Shown in pieces: positions 36,217 to 44,554 of a DNA stretch of 64,000 nucleotides. Position numbers and translations under genes: made by a program. Location: the NCBI RefSeq assembly GCF_017355935.1, contig NZ_JAFIQT010000004.1, positions 124,001 through 188,000 of the forward strand, given 5' to 3'. The notes under the pieces were generated by a model. The model was not told the origin of the DNA and searched no databases. It was given only the letters and a program-made list of their open reading frames with translations. The stretch is from Telluribacter humicola (GTDB lineage: Bacteria; Bacteroidota; Bacteroidia; Cytophagales; Spirosomataceae). The first letter of the stretch is position 1; every line of letters starts with the position of its first letter.

Positions 36217-36963
36217 CTATCTTCCTCCCGTTATATCCAGGAAGGCCCCGGTTGTATAGGAAGCTTCATCCGACAGTAACCAAAGAATGGCTTTGGCTAC
36301 TTCTTCCGGTCTTCCGCCCCGTTTCATGGGAATGGAGTCCTTGATACGGTCCACCCGCCCGGGCTCTCCCCCGCTGGTGTGTATATCGGTATAAATAAAA
36401 GCCGGCCTTACTCCATTGACCCGGATTCCCTCATCAGCTACCTCTTTGGCCAGCCCCAGTGTCAGCGCGTCAACAGCCGCCTTGGAGGAGGCATAATCGA
36501 CATACTCGCCGGGGGCACCAGTGCGGGCCGCGATCGACGATACGTTGACGATGGCTCCGCCCGATCCGCCACGTTTGGTAGACATTCGTTTCACCGCCTC
36601 TTTTGAACACAGAAAGCAACTGATCACATTGCTGTTGAAGATCCGGCACAGCCGCTCCACGTCTATATCTACCACCGGCATCTGGGTTTCGAGTATACCG
36701 GCATTATTGACCAATGCACTGACGGTACCCAGGGTACTATCTATTGCTTTGAAGAGTTCATCCACTTCCCTTTCAGACGATACATTCGCCCCGAAGGCCT
36801 TGGCTTTGCCCCCGTTACGTACTATATAGTCCACCACCTGATTGGCTGCTTCCTCATTTTTCAGGTAGTTGACCCCTACCTGGTAGCCCAGCGCAGCAGC
36901 CTGAATGGCAGTAGCCGCCCCTATACCCCGGCTGGCTCCTGTGATCAGTATTGTTTTGTTCAT
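36217..36963 (-). CDS. SDR family NAD(P)-dependent oxidoreductase
   Basis: 248 aa, classical short-chain dehydrogenase. Nucleotide-binding TGASRGIG (7-14), NNAG in the middle, active-site Ser in VNVSSIAARTG and YASSK for the catalytic Tyr and Lys, and a C-terminal GAFLDITGGR. The sequence resembles FabG-like glucose or acyl dehydrogenases; substrate not deducible. 21 bp separate it from the DinB-like gene upstream. Confidence 0.92.
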   Translation of the reverse strand: MNKTILITGASRGIGAATAIQAAALGYQVGVNYLKNEEAANQVVDYIVRNGGKAKAFGANVSSEREVDELFKAIDSTLGTVSALVNNAGILETQMPVVDIDVERLCRIFNSNVISCFLCSKEAVKRMSTKRGGSGGAIVNVSSIAARTGAPGEYVDYASSKAAVDALTLGLAKEVADEGIRVNGVRPAFIYTDIHTSGGEPGRVDRIKDSIPMKRGGRPEEVAKAILWLLSDEASYTTGAFLDITGGR

Positions 36964-36984
36964 GATAAAGTGAAGTTGCCTATA

Positions 36985-37494
36985 CTATGCCGACCGTTGG
37001 GTGGTACTCTGTAGCTCCCTTTTGAAAAATATATAATCAGAAAGAGGGGGATCTATGCCCTGTTCCCGGAGTAGTAAGGCTATTTGTCCCCGGTGGTAAG
37101 CCGAATGAAATAATATATGCATATAGATTTCCTGAATGGTGTTCTCAAATCGAACGCCCTGGGTGTTGGAATAGGTTATAGGCCTTTGTAGACCCATTCC
37201 AAACCGCTCGGCCTGCAGGTACACGCCTGTTTGCTGGTACACCTCATTATTAGTTGCTGCCAGATCCACTCTTTCGATCTGCTGCCAGGGCTTTCTGGAA
37301 GTACTACCCGTGGTATAAATACGGTCCAGCCAGATCTGGTGGGCATTTAAGATGTGACTCAGCAGAGACAGGGGCTTATCAGGTACCCCTTCTCCTCTGG
37401 TCAGTATCTCCATAAACCTCTCATTGGCTTCATGATTATAACTAAACCAATCCTTCAATTGATCTTTCATCTTCGCGGTAGATTTGGTTATCAT
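36985..37494 (-). CDS. DinB-family putative metalloprotein
   Basis: About 169 aa from ATG 37494; ATG 37470 (MKDQLKDWF) is a good alternative and matches the family's normal beginning. It is a four-helix DinB fold with HILNAHQIWLDRIY, HILFHSAYHRGQIALLLREQG and a third His, giving the usual three-His metal site. Members include thiol transferases, but most are uncharacterised. Confidence 0.82.
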   Translation of the reverse strand: MITKSTAKMKDQLKDWFSYNHEANERFMEILTRGEGVPDKPLSLLSHILNAHQIWLDRIYTTGSTSRKPWQQIERVDLAATNNEVYQQTGVYLQAERFGMGLQRPITYSNTQGVRFENTIQEIYMHILFHSAYHRGQIALLLREQGIDPPLSDYIFFKRELQSTTQRSA

Positions 37495-37564
37495 ACCCGA
37501 CAAAGGTAGAAAGCCCAATGCGTGTAGGGGTATTCCTAAAAGTCCAGAAAATATCGCTTTCGGC

Positions 37565-38458
37565 TCATAATCCGGATGCGAGCTCGGTTCCGGCCCCGGT
37601 TAGTTTTAGCTGTTTGGGCGTATGCCCATATTTTTCTTTGAATGCCTGCACAAAGTGGGATACATTCTCAAACCCGACTTCAAAGCATACCTCCGAAACA
37701 TTTTTTTCGGTACTCTTCAGCAGAAAATAAGCATCCCGAAGTCGGCGCTCCTGTATCCAACGCCGGGGCGATGTCTGATAGGTCTGCTCGAAACGACGCT
37801 TAAAGGTTGATAAACTAAGCCCTCCCAGAAAAGCCAGTTGCTCCAGGGAGATATTCTCCCGGTAATGCTGCTCAACCAGCTGTTCAAGGCTACTTACCTG
37901 CCTGTTGTGCAGATGGGCCAGATAACCCATGAAGCTATCCCGGCTATCAGAATGGGCCAATAACCAGAACAACTCCTTTACCTTGATAGACAGCAACAGG
38001 TCCAGGTTACCCGCAGGTTGTCGGGAGCCCAGGTAGGCTTTTAGGGAATTGGCAAAGGAAACAGTATGCTCAGAAGCCGGTATATGGATCAGTTCCGAGG
38101 GAGATTTTTCGGTTAGTCTCTCCTCCCCCAGCAGCTCAGTTGCAAATTCCTGCGCAACCTTGTCGTCAAAAAAGATCAGCAGGCTTTGATACTCTTTATC
38201 AACGAAGGGCTTCTCCGTCATCAGATAGTTACCCTTCTTAATAAAGAAGCCTTCTCCGGAATGCAGACAGAACTTATGGGCAGGGGTAAAGACTTCCTTA
38301 TAGCCATTTAGCAGGATGACAATAGCATTTTGCTCAAACTGTACACTTGCTTTCTCCGTCTCCTTATCGGTCTGGTATAGTATGACCTCAACGCCACTAC
38401 CAGCCACCAGCCGGTTTGGGTGGTGGTTAAATGCGTAGGGAAGACTAAATATATCCAT
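37565..38458 (-). CDS. AraC family transcriptional regulator
   Basis: 297 aa from ATG 38458; a GTG nine bases earlier is less likely. An N-terminal cupin-like sensor (about 20-140) is followed by two AraC helix-turn-helix motifs in about 190-290 (SLEQLAFLGGLSLSTFKRRF and VSEVCFEVGFENVSHFVQAF, then KYGHTPKQLK). It is first of a minus-strand series with DinB, SDR and GNAT genes and could regulate them. The C-terminal tail after LTGAGTELASGL is short. Confidence 0.9.
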   Translation of the reverse strand: MDIFSLPYAFNHHPNRLVAGSGVEVILYQTDKETEKASVQFEQNAIVILLNGYKEVFTPAHKFCLHSGEGFFIKKGNYLMTEKPFVDKEYQSLLIFFDDKVAQEFATELLGEERLTEKSPSELIHIPASEHTVSFANSLKAYLGSRQPAGNLDLLLSIKVKELFWLLAHSDSRDSFMGYLAHLHNRQVSSLEQLVEQHYRENISLEQLAFLGGLSLSTFKRRFEQTYQTSPRRWIQERRLRDAYFLLKSTEKNVSEVCFEVGFENVSHFVQAFKEKYGHTPKQLKLTGAGTELASGL

Positions 38459-38661
38459 ATGCTGCACGGGAAACAGGTGGAGCTACTTTCTGTACCAATT
38501 AAAGGTACTCATATCTATTTAATGCGCATTATCGCTCTCTATTTTCCACTTTAAGTTATTTACAGGGAGCTTAGTGCGCTTGTAAGGGAATGGAAAAGCT
38601 CTTTCCCTGTACCAGTACCTGATTAAGCAGTACCTTTGTCCTAACCAGATGATGATTAGTA

Positions 38662-39933
38662 ATGGATTACAAAACCAAAAGACTAGCGGCCAATCTTCGG
38701 AATCAACTTAATTATCCCCTTCAGTTCAATCCTTTCGTCTTCAGCCGCATCTTTCTGTTGTGGGTACTTATCGGTGTAGTAGGAGGAATAATTGCGGGCT
38801 GCTACTGGACTATTTTAGAGAGTCTCCTGCACTTTCTGGCTCAGGTACAGGGGCTCTATGTTATACCTCTGATGGTCGGGGCAGGTTTCCTGGCAGGCCT
38901 GGTTATTTACTACCTGGGTGACCCCGGTGAAATGGATTTGATCGTCAATAACATACGCTTTAAGGGAGGCAGGCTCGAGCCCAAGAATAATCCATCCATG
39001 ATCTTATCCTCGCTGATCTGTATCGCGAGCGGAGGCAGTGCCGGTCCCGAAGCTCCTCTCGTACAAGTAGTAGGCTCTACCGGTACCTGGATCGCCCGTA
39101 AGTTTGGCTTCAAAGGGGAGGATCTGCGATCACTGAGTATCGCGGGTATGGCCTCTGCCTTTACGGCGCTCTTCGGGGCTCCTCTGGGAGGTAGTCTGTT
39201 TGCCCTGGAAATTCTGCATCATAAGCACGTAGTGGAGTATTATCAGGCTCTGATCCCGGCTTTTGTAGCGAGCTGTTCCAGCTACGTAGTATTTATCCTG
39301 ATTACCCATATAGGCATTGGGCCCACCTGGCATTTCCCTATGTACGCTGCGCCACAGCTCAATGACGTTTTTCAGGCTATGCTTTATGCATTCGTAGGTA
39401 CAGCCGTAGGCTGGCTGTTCATCTTTGTAATCCGCCAGATGCGGGCTATGTTCAGAAAGATCCAGTTACCGATTTATATCAATATGGCCATTGGTGGTTT
39501 GTTCCTGGGTTTGATTGCCTACCTGGTTCCTTTATCCCGCTATTTTAGTCATGATCAGTTGAATATCCTCCTCGACTCCCAGCTAAGTATGGGCTACCTG
39601 CTCCTGCTACTGGCGGCTAAAATACTGGCCATAGGGTTTACTGTTACATCGGGTTGGCGCGGAGGATTTATTATACCCCTGTTTTTTGTCGGATCTACTG
39701 TAGGTTTTATCATTCATGCTGCCCTACCCGGACAAAACTTACCCCTGATCCTGGTGAGTAGCATGGCTACCATCAACGCCTGCGTTACCCGGACCCCGAT
39801 TAGTACTACCATCCTGCTTTCAACCCTTACCGGATTCCACTACTTAATACCCATAATGTTTGCCAGCCTCACCGGTTTTTTTCTGGCTCCCAAAACGCCT
39901 CTTATTAATGCTCAATTGGGAGTAAAAGAATAA
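38662..39933 (+). CDS. ClC-type chloride channel/transporter with altered gate motif
   Basis: 423 aa, about ten helices in the ClC fold. The anion-path motif is GGSAGPEAP (124-132), where E. coli ClC has GREGP: the position of the external gating glutamate (Glu148) is Ala127 and a Glu appears at 130 instead. The later motif GWRGGFIIPLFFVGS corresponds to the GxFxP region. No CBS domains. A TACCTTTG element at 38631-38638 may be its promoter. It could be a channel-like uncoupled ClC; that inference rests only on the motif. Confidence 0.9.
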   Translation: MDYKTKRLAANLRNQLNYPLQFNPFVFSRIFLLWVLIGVVGGIIAGCYWTILESLLHFLAQVQGLYVIPLMVGAGFLAGLVIYYLGDPGEMDLIVNNIRFKGGRLEPKNNPSMILSSLICIASGGSAGPEAPLVQVVGSTGTWIARKFGFKGEDLRSLSIAGMASAFTALFGAPLGGSLFALEILHHKHVVEYYQALIPAFVASCSSYVVFILITHIGIGPTWHFPMYAAPQLNDVFQAMLYAFVGTAVGWLFIFVIRQMRAMFRKIQLPIYINMAIGGLFLGLIAYLVPLSRYFSHDQLNILLDSQLSMGYLLLLLAAKILAIGFTVTSGWRGGFIIPLFFVGSTVGFIIHAALPGQNLPLILVSSMATINACVTRTPISTTILLSTLTGFHYLIPIMFASLTGFFLAPKTPLINAQLGVKE

Positions 39934-39988
39934 GAGTACTGTAATCTTAATAGTGTGGCTCACCTACTGACCAGAGATAAAGTACGTG

Positions 39989-41857
39989 TCATTCATCTAT
40001 CTTCTTCAGGTACAGTGCCTGTCCACCCGAAGGAAGTAAAGATGCCGATAAAGTATCCTTCCCTGTTACGGTGCGGGTTCTCCTGCTGACCTTACCGGTA
40101 CCATCGTCTTCATAGACTGTCAGAGAATACTTTTTGCCCTTCTCCAGAAAGGTTAATGGCAGGCTGACGGTACGGGCTTCGGTATTGGTGATGGTACCTA
40201 CAAACCAGTCGTTGCCCTTGCGCCGGGCTACCGACACAAACTGGCCGGGGGTTCCCAGCAGGACCTTTGTCTCGTCCCATACCGTCGGAAGCTCTTTCCA
40301 GAATTCTATTTCCTGCCGATCCAGAAAATCAGCAGGTTTGCCGTACCAGTACAGGTACTGCAGGGGGCTGAAGTAAATTACAGGCAGGGCCAGCTGGTGT
40401 ACTTTGGTGTTCTTGAGGCGCGCCTGGTTGAAGCAGTAGGTATAGTCAGCAGCTCCGGCAATGAATCGGGTAAAGGGTAATATGGTATTGTGGGTAGCGT
40501 CAGGCCACTCTTCGTTGCCTCTCACCCCTTCCTGAGTCAGCAGATTGGGATAGGTCCGACTGAATCCAGTCGGACTATATTCATCATGGATATCAAGTAC
40601 GAGTTGATATTTGGCGGCTTTACGAATGGCGTCGTGCAGCCAGATGGTCCAGTAGTGGGAGCCCGTATGCACAAACCCAAACTTGATGCCCGCCACGCCC
40701 CAACTCTGGTAGAGAGGCAGCAGCGTATCCAGCTGACGCTCGAGTGCCCGGTGGTTTACATATAGAATCACCTTCTTACCCTTAGAAGTAGCGTAGCGGA
40801 TGGCCTCCGCCAGATCCAGATCTCCCTTTGGATTCCGCCGCGGATCAACGGTCACCGTGGAGGCATCCGACGCTATTTCATGCTCGTGTCCATACCAGCC
40901 CGCGTCAAAGTGTATATAGTCAATGTTCTGTTCCACCGCAAAATCAACCAGGCTTTTAGCTCCCGCCGTTGAGAGCGAGACCTCCCGCATGACTTTTCCG
41001 GGCTTGATCCAGCTCACATCGCTGATCTGGTTCGGCGGGTTCAGGTTCTGGATCAGATAATTCTTTTCCAGCAGTTCACCGGGTGTATCGGCGGCCATCA
41101 CCACCCGCCACGAGGTAGCATAGGGAGAGGTTTCGGTAACGGGGGCAAATAGCTCACTGACTAGTTGATTAGTGCCCGCTAGTTTGAGGCGAACCAGGGG
41201 GTAGCTCGTCTGTTCGGCCTGTGTGATACTGGCCCAGGTACCATTGTCCAACCTGAGCGTCAACGGCATTTGCGCCGCCCGCTCCCAACCTTCCAGCGTC
41301 CGCTCTTCATATTTTCCCTGCGCATGGGTGGTATAGTAGGCTTTGGTATTCGCAGGCAGGTTAAAGAAAGTCGCTTCCTGTCCTATTTCAATGATCTGCA
41401 TACGCAGGTCCTCCGGGAATACGTACCGGAAAGCAACTCCTTCGTCGTAGGCCCGCGCGACCAACTGTATGGTTCCTCCGACACCGGGTCCATTCCTCAG
41501 TGTAACCACCAGCTCATTGTATCTGTCAGGAATAGTACTGCGCTCACCCCAGACAGGCTCCCACTGAGACGCGTGATTGCTTTTACGAGCTGAAACAATA
41601 CGAAGGTTTTGACTCCAGTTGAAGCTAACGGTACTGGCAGGATTAACTACCAGCCCCAGCCGGGAGGGCTGAATAAGTGGCTTGTTGCGATAGGTAATTT
41701 CGTAAAATAAGGCTTGAGTTGCAGCAGGCTCATTGCGTAGGGAGATGGACCAGGTAAGCAGGCCGTTGGGAGAACTGATCCTGAGCGAATCAGGTACCTG
41801 TCCAAAGGCAGGCTCTAAAATCCACAGGAAAAAAAGAACGAGTAGTAGGCGAAACAT
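39989..41857 (-). CDS. Glycoside hydrolase family 97
   Basis: 622 aa, secreted (signal peptide about 1-19, cut after FGQ). GH97 layout: N-terminal super-sandwich (about 25-285; SPNGLLTWSISLRN, VAFRYVFPE), (beta/alpha)8 barrel (about 290-540; DYIHFDAGWYG, KVILYVNHR, DIHDEYSPTGFSRTYPNL, GVRGNEEWPD) and a C-terminal beta-domain. Acidic residues are present at Glu426 and in QEGVRGNEE. The strand where retaining GH97 alpha-galactosidases carry Asp reads GIKFGF (Gly394), which favours the inverting alpha-glucosidase type. Substrate specificity is inferred. Confidence 0.9.
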   Translation of the reverse strand: MFRLLLVLFFLWILEPAFGQVPDSLRISSPNGLLTWSISLRNEPAATQALFYEITYRNKPLIQPSRLGLVVNPASTVSFNWSQNLRIVSARKSNHASQWEPVWGERSTIPDRYNELVVTLRNGPGVGGTIQLVARAYDEGVAFRYVFPEDLRMQIIEIGQEATFFNLPANTKAYYTTHAQGKYEERTLEGWERAAQMPLTLRLDNGTWASITQAEQTSYPLVRLKLAGTNQLVSELFAPVTETSPYATSWRVVMAADTPGELLEKNYLIQNLNPPNQISDVSWIKPGKVMREVSLSTAGAKSLVDFAVEQNIDYIHFDAGWYGHEHEIASDASTVTVDPRRNPKGDLDLAEAIRYATSKGKKVILYVNHRALERQLDTLLPLYQSWGVAGIKFGFVHTGSHYWTIWLHDAIRKAAKYQLVLDIHDEYSPTGFSRTYPNLLTQEGVRGNEEWPDATHNTILPFTRFIAGAADYTYCFNQARLKNTKVHQLALPVIYFSPLQYLYWYGKPADFLDRQEIEFWKELPTVWDETKVLLGTPGQFVSVARRKGNDWFVGTITNTEARTVSLPLTFLEKGKKYSLTVYEDDGTGKVSRRTRTVTGKDTLSASLLPSGGQALYLKKIDE

Positions 41858-42128
41858 CTGGAAAGAATGGTTTTGTCAATAGGGCTCCTGTCAGACTTTC
41901 GGGAATAATAATATGTGTCCCTTGAATCGGGCTTCCCGGCAGGCAAGGGTGTATCGGTTGTTATCACCAGACAGATTAGCCCCTTACTGACAAAAACAGA
42001 GTAACGCTATTTCTACTTTCTTAACCCAGCCAAGTACCTGTTCCAATCATCACCTTATAAGTAAGTACTTCCTACTGGGACTGCAGTATCCCAGCTGTTC
42101 AAGCGTACTGGTCAAGGCATAAGTCAAG
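41858..42128. other. Gene-free stretch
   Basis: No gene on either strand. It holds the upstream region of the GH97 gene; no clear promoter matches were found. Confidence 0.35.
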
Positions 42129-42181
42129 TAGTACCTACCAATAAAGCCAGTGCTCTACACTGGCTTTATTGGTAGGTACTA
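42129..42181. terminator. 24-bp perfect hairpin
   Basis: A 24-bp perfect stem (left arm 42129-42152, right arm 42158-42181) with loop CTCTA, 19 bp beyond the stop of the gene ending at 42201. It probably terminates that minus-strand operon. There is no clear U-tract, and the stem is unusually long and perfect. Confidence 0.6.
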
Positions 42182-42200
42182 TGTATGTACGAGTACTCTA

Positions 42201-42587
42201 TTAAAAAGGCTGCTGGTAGAGGATTGACTTGGAACACATTTCCAGGGCAATCTCCTGCAGTAACAGATGAGAGGTAGACTTCTCGTCTATGACAGATAGC
42301 GTAATGCTCAGTATCTCCGGCATACCCAGGGCAAGCCCCAGCTGTTCGGCCACGGCAAAGGCACTCATAGAATTAAGATTAGAGATGTACAATTGCTGTA
42401 AATCCTGCCAGGGTCCGTGGGCGCCTCCTCCCAGGGCCATGATATCGGCCCATAACTGCCGCCCCTTCCCGAGCATATCCCCTGCCAGTTTCCTGACAGT
42501 AGAGGGTTCCCTGCCAATGACTCTGAACAGCGCTTTCTCTTCGTGGTTCAGAGCCTGCTGCAAAATCGTGTTCAGGTAGTCTTTCAA
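42201..42587 (-). CDS. Unknown 128-aa helical protein
   Basis: 128 aa starting at TTG 42587. Mainly alpha-helical by composition, with a glycine-rich MALGGGAHGP stretch and two candidate helices at LNSMSAFAVAEQLGLALG and ILSITLSVIDEKSTSHLLLQEIA. I recognise no family. The start overlaps the TGA of the 55-aa gene by two bases (TTGA), so translation is coupled. It is last in a three-gene set with the sorbosone-dehydrogenase-like protein. Confidence 0.65.
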   Translation of the reverse strand: MKDYLNTILQQALNHEEKALFRVIGREPSTVRKLAGDMLGKGRQLWADIMALGGGAHGPWQDLQQLYISNLNSMSAFAVAEQLGLALGMPEILSITLSVIDEKSTSHLLLQEIALEMCSKSILYQQPF

Positions 42588-42751
42588 GTGAGGCTCCTCG
42601 TTTTATCTACGGTATCTTCCAGTAGTTGTCGGAATGAAGCCTGCGTAAGTTGCACATTCTTAAACCAGGCTTCCACCTTATCCAGGTGTTCCTGACGGCA
42701 CTCGGCATCTAACTCTATCAGTATCGGTTGCTTCAAAGCTGGTTTATCCAT
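42584..42751 (-). CDS. Small 55-aa protein in overlapping operon
   Basis: 55 codons from ATG 42751 (MDKPALKQPILIELDAECRQ to KTRSLT). The ATG lies inside the last codons of the upstream gene (ATGGATAA overlap of 8 nt), and its stop overlaps the next start, which supports real translation. Charged, probably helical, no known domain seen (HLDKVEAWFKNVQLTQASFR). Confidence 0.65.
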   Translation of the reverse strand: MDKPALKQPILIELDAECRQEHLDKVEAWFKNVQLTQASFRQLLEDTVDKTRSLT

Positions 42752-44147
42752 GGCTCATTTCCTTTTTAGTTATTTTCCATAGTACACCTGTGTGTGCAAA
42801 TCCAAACATACTTCCTTCGGAAATGTGCGCTACACCAAAGTCCAGGACATAGAGGCTCTTGCCATCGGGACTGAACCGGCAGGAAACAGGTCGTTCGATA
42901 CCTCCTCCCCCGTGGGCTGAGGCAGGTCCCATGATTCGGTTGTGCATAAAAAGCTCGGAAGTACCCTCTTTTACATCTACCCGAATCACCCTGAACCCAT
43001 GATCCAGGTCCTCCTCCCGGGGCGAGTTTAGCGGAGCTAGCGTACCCCATTCTGTTACAAACAGCTCCCCCCGGTGACCAAAGAAGTCAGAACGGGAGAA
43101 ATCCATACGACACATGCAGGAGTGGGGCTGCTCCAGAAAAGCCGCCGGTCCGGCCCAGGGCGGCGGATCCTGAATAAACAGCTCAGCCGCCTTGCCTTTC
43201 AAGGGCAGGTGCTTTTCGTGGTTAACGGGCAGACCATCCCCGTATATGTCCGGAAAGCCGTACCAATCAGGGGTAGTCACCGAGCCAAAAGGCTGGCTGG
43301 CATTTTTGATATGCCAGATCCGATCGGGATCGAGGGCTACGGCCCGCTCGCCTTTTTCTTCAAAATCATTGTCCGACACATACAGCTCCCCCTGTTCATT
43401 GATAGCCATACCGAAAGGATTCCTGATGCCCCAGGCCAATAGCTCTACGTTGGTACCATCGGGTTTGCAGCGCCATACGGCTGAGTTACACCAGAGCTCT
43501 CCTTTGATCACTTCCCCTTTCTCAGACCTGGTACCGAAAGGCTTGAACGGACCGGTAAGGGTAAGGTAGGCATAGGGCTTTCGTGGATCACGACTCCATA
43601 CGTTGTTGCCGGTAAGGGTTATATCCTGTCCAGGTACGTCATGCGCCAGCGGATGCTTGGCCAGATCCACCGTAAAGCCAGCCGGTAGGGATACCCCCTG
43701 CTGCGACACTGATCCGTGACCAAAGTACATAAGGCCATCCGGACCGAATATGGGGCCACCAGGCTCATGCCATCCGCCGCTGGGTACCTTGTCGATCAGG
43801 ATGGTTAACTTACCGGTTTCGAGGTTGTATTTAGCCAGTTGCATGTGGTACCCACCTTTGAAGGCCATGTAGAGTTCGCCGTTATACCAGGTTATACCCC
43901 GCGGCCCCGCATGTACATTCATGGTAATAGCTTCGACCTCCCCATTGGGGTGGAGCGCAATGACCCTGGCCGGCATGTAAGGACGGGTGGGCCAGGAACT
44001 CCCTCCCTCACTGACAAATACAGTACCATCGTCGGCTACTGTAACGTCCGTTGGAAGGGACAGACCCACCATAACGGCCTCTACCTCATAGCCATCGGGC
44101 ACCACTACATCGTTTGCATCAACAAGCGGCCGGGCGGTGGTGGGCAA
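42744..44147 (-). CDS. Sorbosone/PQQ-dehydrogenase-like beta-propeller
   Basis: 467 aa. Beta-propeller repeats with LPTDVTVADDGTVFVSEGG, PGGPIFGPDGLMYFGHGSVS, LAWGIRNPFGMAINEQGELYVSDND, FVTEWGT and FSPDGKSLYVLDFG are typical of sorbosone dehydrogenase and NHL-type proteins. There is no signal peptide from this start, although relatives are often exported. The start is TTG 44147, which directly follows an in-frame TAA; upstream sequence remains open to an ATG at 44246. The function may be sugar oxidation, but PQQ binding is unproven. Confidence 0.8.
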   Translation of the reverse strand: MPTTARPLVDANDVVVPDGYEVEAVMVGLSLPTDVTVADDGTVFVSEGGSSWPTRPYMPARVIALHPNGEVEAITMNVHAGPRGITWYNGELYMAFKGGYHMQLAKYNLETGKLTILIDKVPSGGWHEPGGPIFGPDGLMYFGHGSVSQQGVSLPAGFTVDLAKHPLAHDVPGQDITLTGNNVWSRDPRKPYAYLTLTGPFKPFGTRSEKGEVIKGELWCNSAVWRCKPDGTNVELLAWGIRNPFGMAINEQGELYVSDNDFEEKGERAVALDPDRIWHIKNASQPFGSVTTPDWYGFPDIYGDGLPVNHEKHLPLKGKAAELFIQDPPPWAGPAAFLEQPHSCMCRMDFSRSDFFGHRGELFVTEWGTLAPLNSPREEDLDHGFRVIRVDVKEGTSELFMHNRIMGPASAHGGGGIERPVSCRFSPDGKSLYVLDFGVAHISEGSMFGFAHTGVLWKITKKEMSHG

Positions 44148-44246
44148 TTATTTAAGGTTTTCCGGCGTAGTGCGGCTTGACCTGATGGGAGCCTTTCCAA
44201 TTTTAAAACCACGATTAGAAGGTGCAACATTCTGTTCTTCTGCCAT
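44148..44246 (-). CDS. Short 32-aa reading frame, possible leader or 5' part of next gene
   Basis: ATG 44246 to TAA 44148-44150, 32 codons (MAEEQNVAPSNRGFKIGK, then PIRSSRTTPENLK). It is in the same frame as the 467-aa protein and the TAA is followed immediately by that protein's TTG. So either a single nonsense codon splits a longer protein, or this is an independent leader peptide coupled to the next gene. No signal peptide. Confidence 0.4.
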   Translation of the reverse strand: MAEEQNVAPSNRGFKIGKAPIRSSRTTPENLK

Positions 44247-44554
44247 AGTCACATATTTATATGAAAATAAAACTACTACACTGTATAGTAGGGGGCACTA
44301 AAGCATCTACCTGGTTGATTTACAGGTGCCACATCTAAAATACAATAAGATAGCGAAGAAGGGCTGGCAAGCTATACGTCTCAGACATAACAGCTCGTAG
44401 TAGACAGTAATTATAATAAACCCTCAGGTCCGAAAATGTTTATAGGGGATCCAGATTACGACCCGGACAGATCATTTACAAGCTAGGAGATAGAGGCAGG
44501 AAGCCTGCCTGCGTCCCCTTATGGTTTCAGGAACTCATGTAGTAGTACTACCTA
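44247..44554. other. Gene-free stretch
   Basis: No gene or clear hairpin seen. TAGTTTTA on the minus strand near 44270 is one mismatch from a -7 element and might serve the short frame at 44246. Confidence 0.3.
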
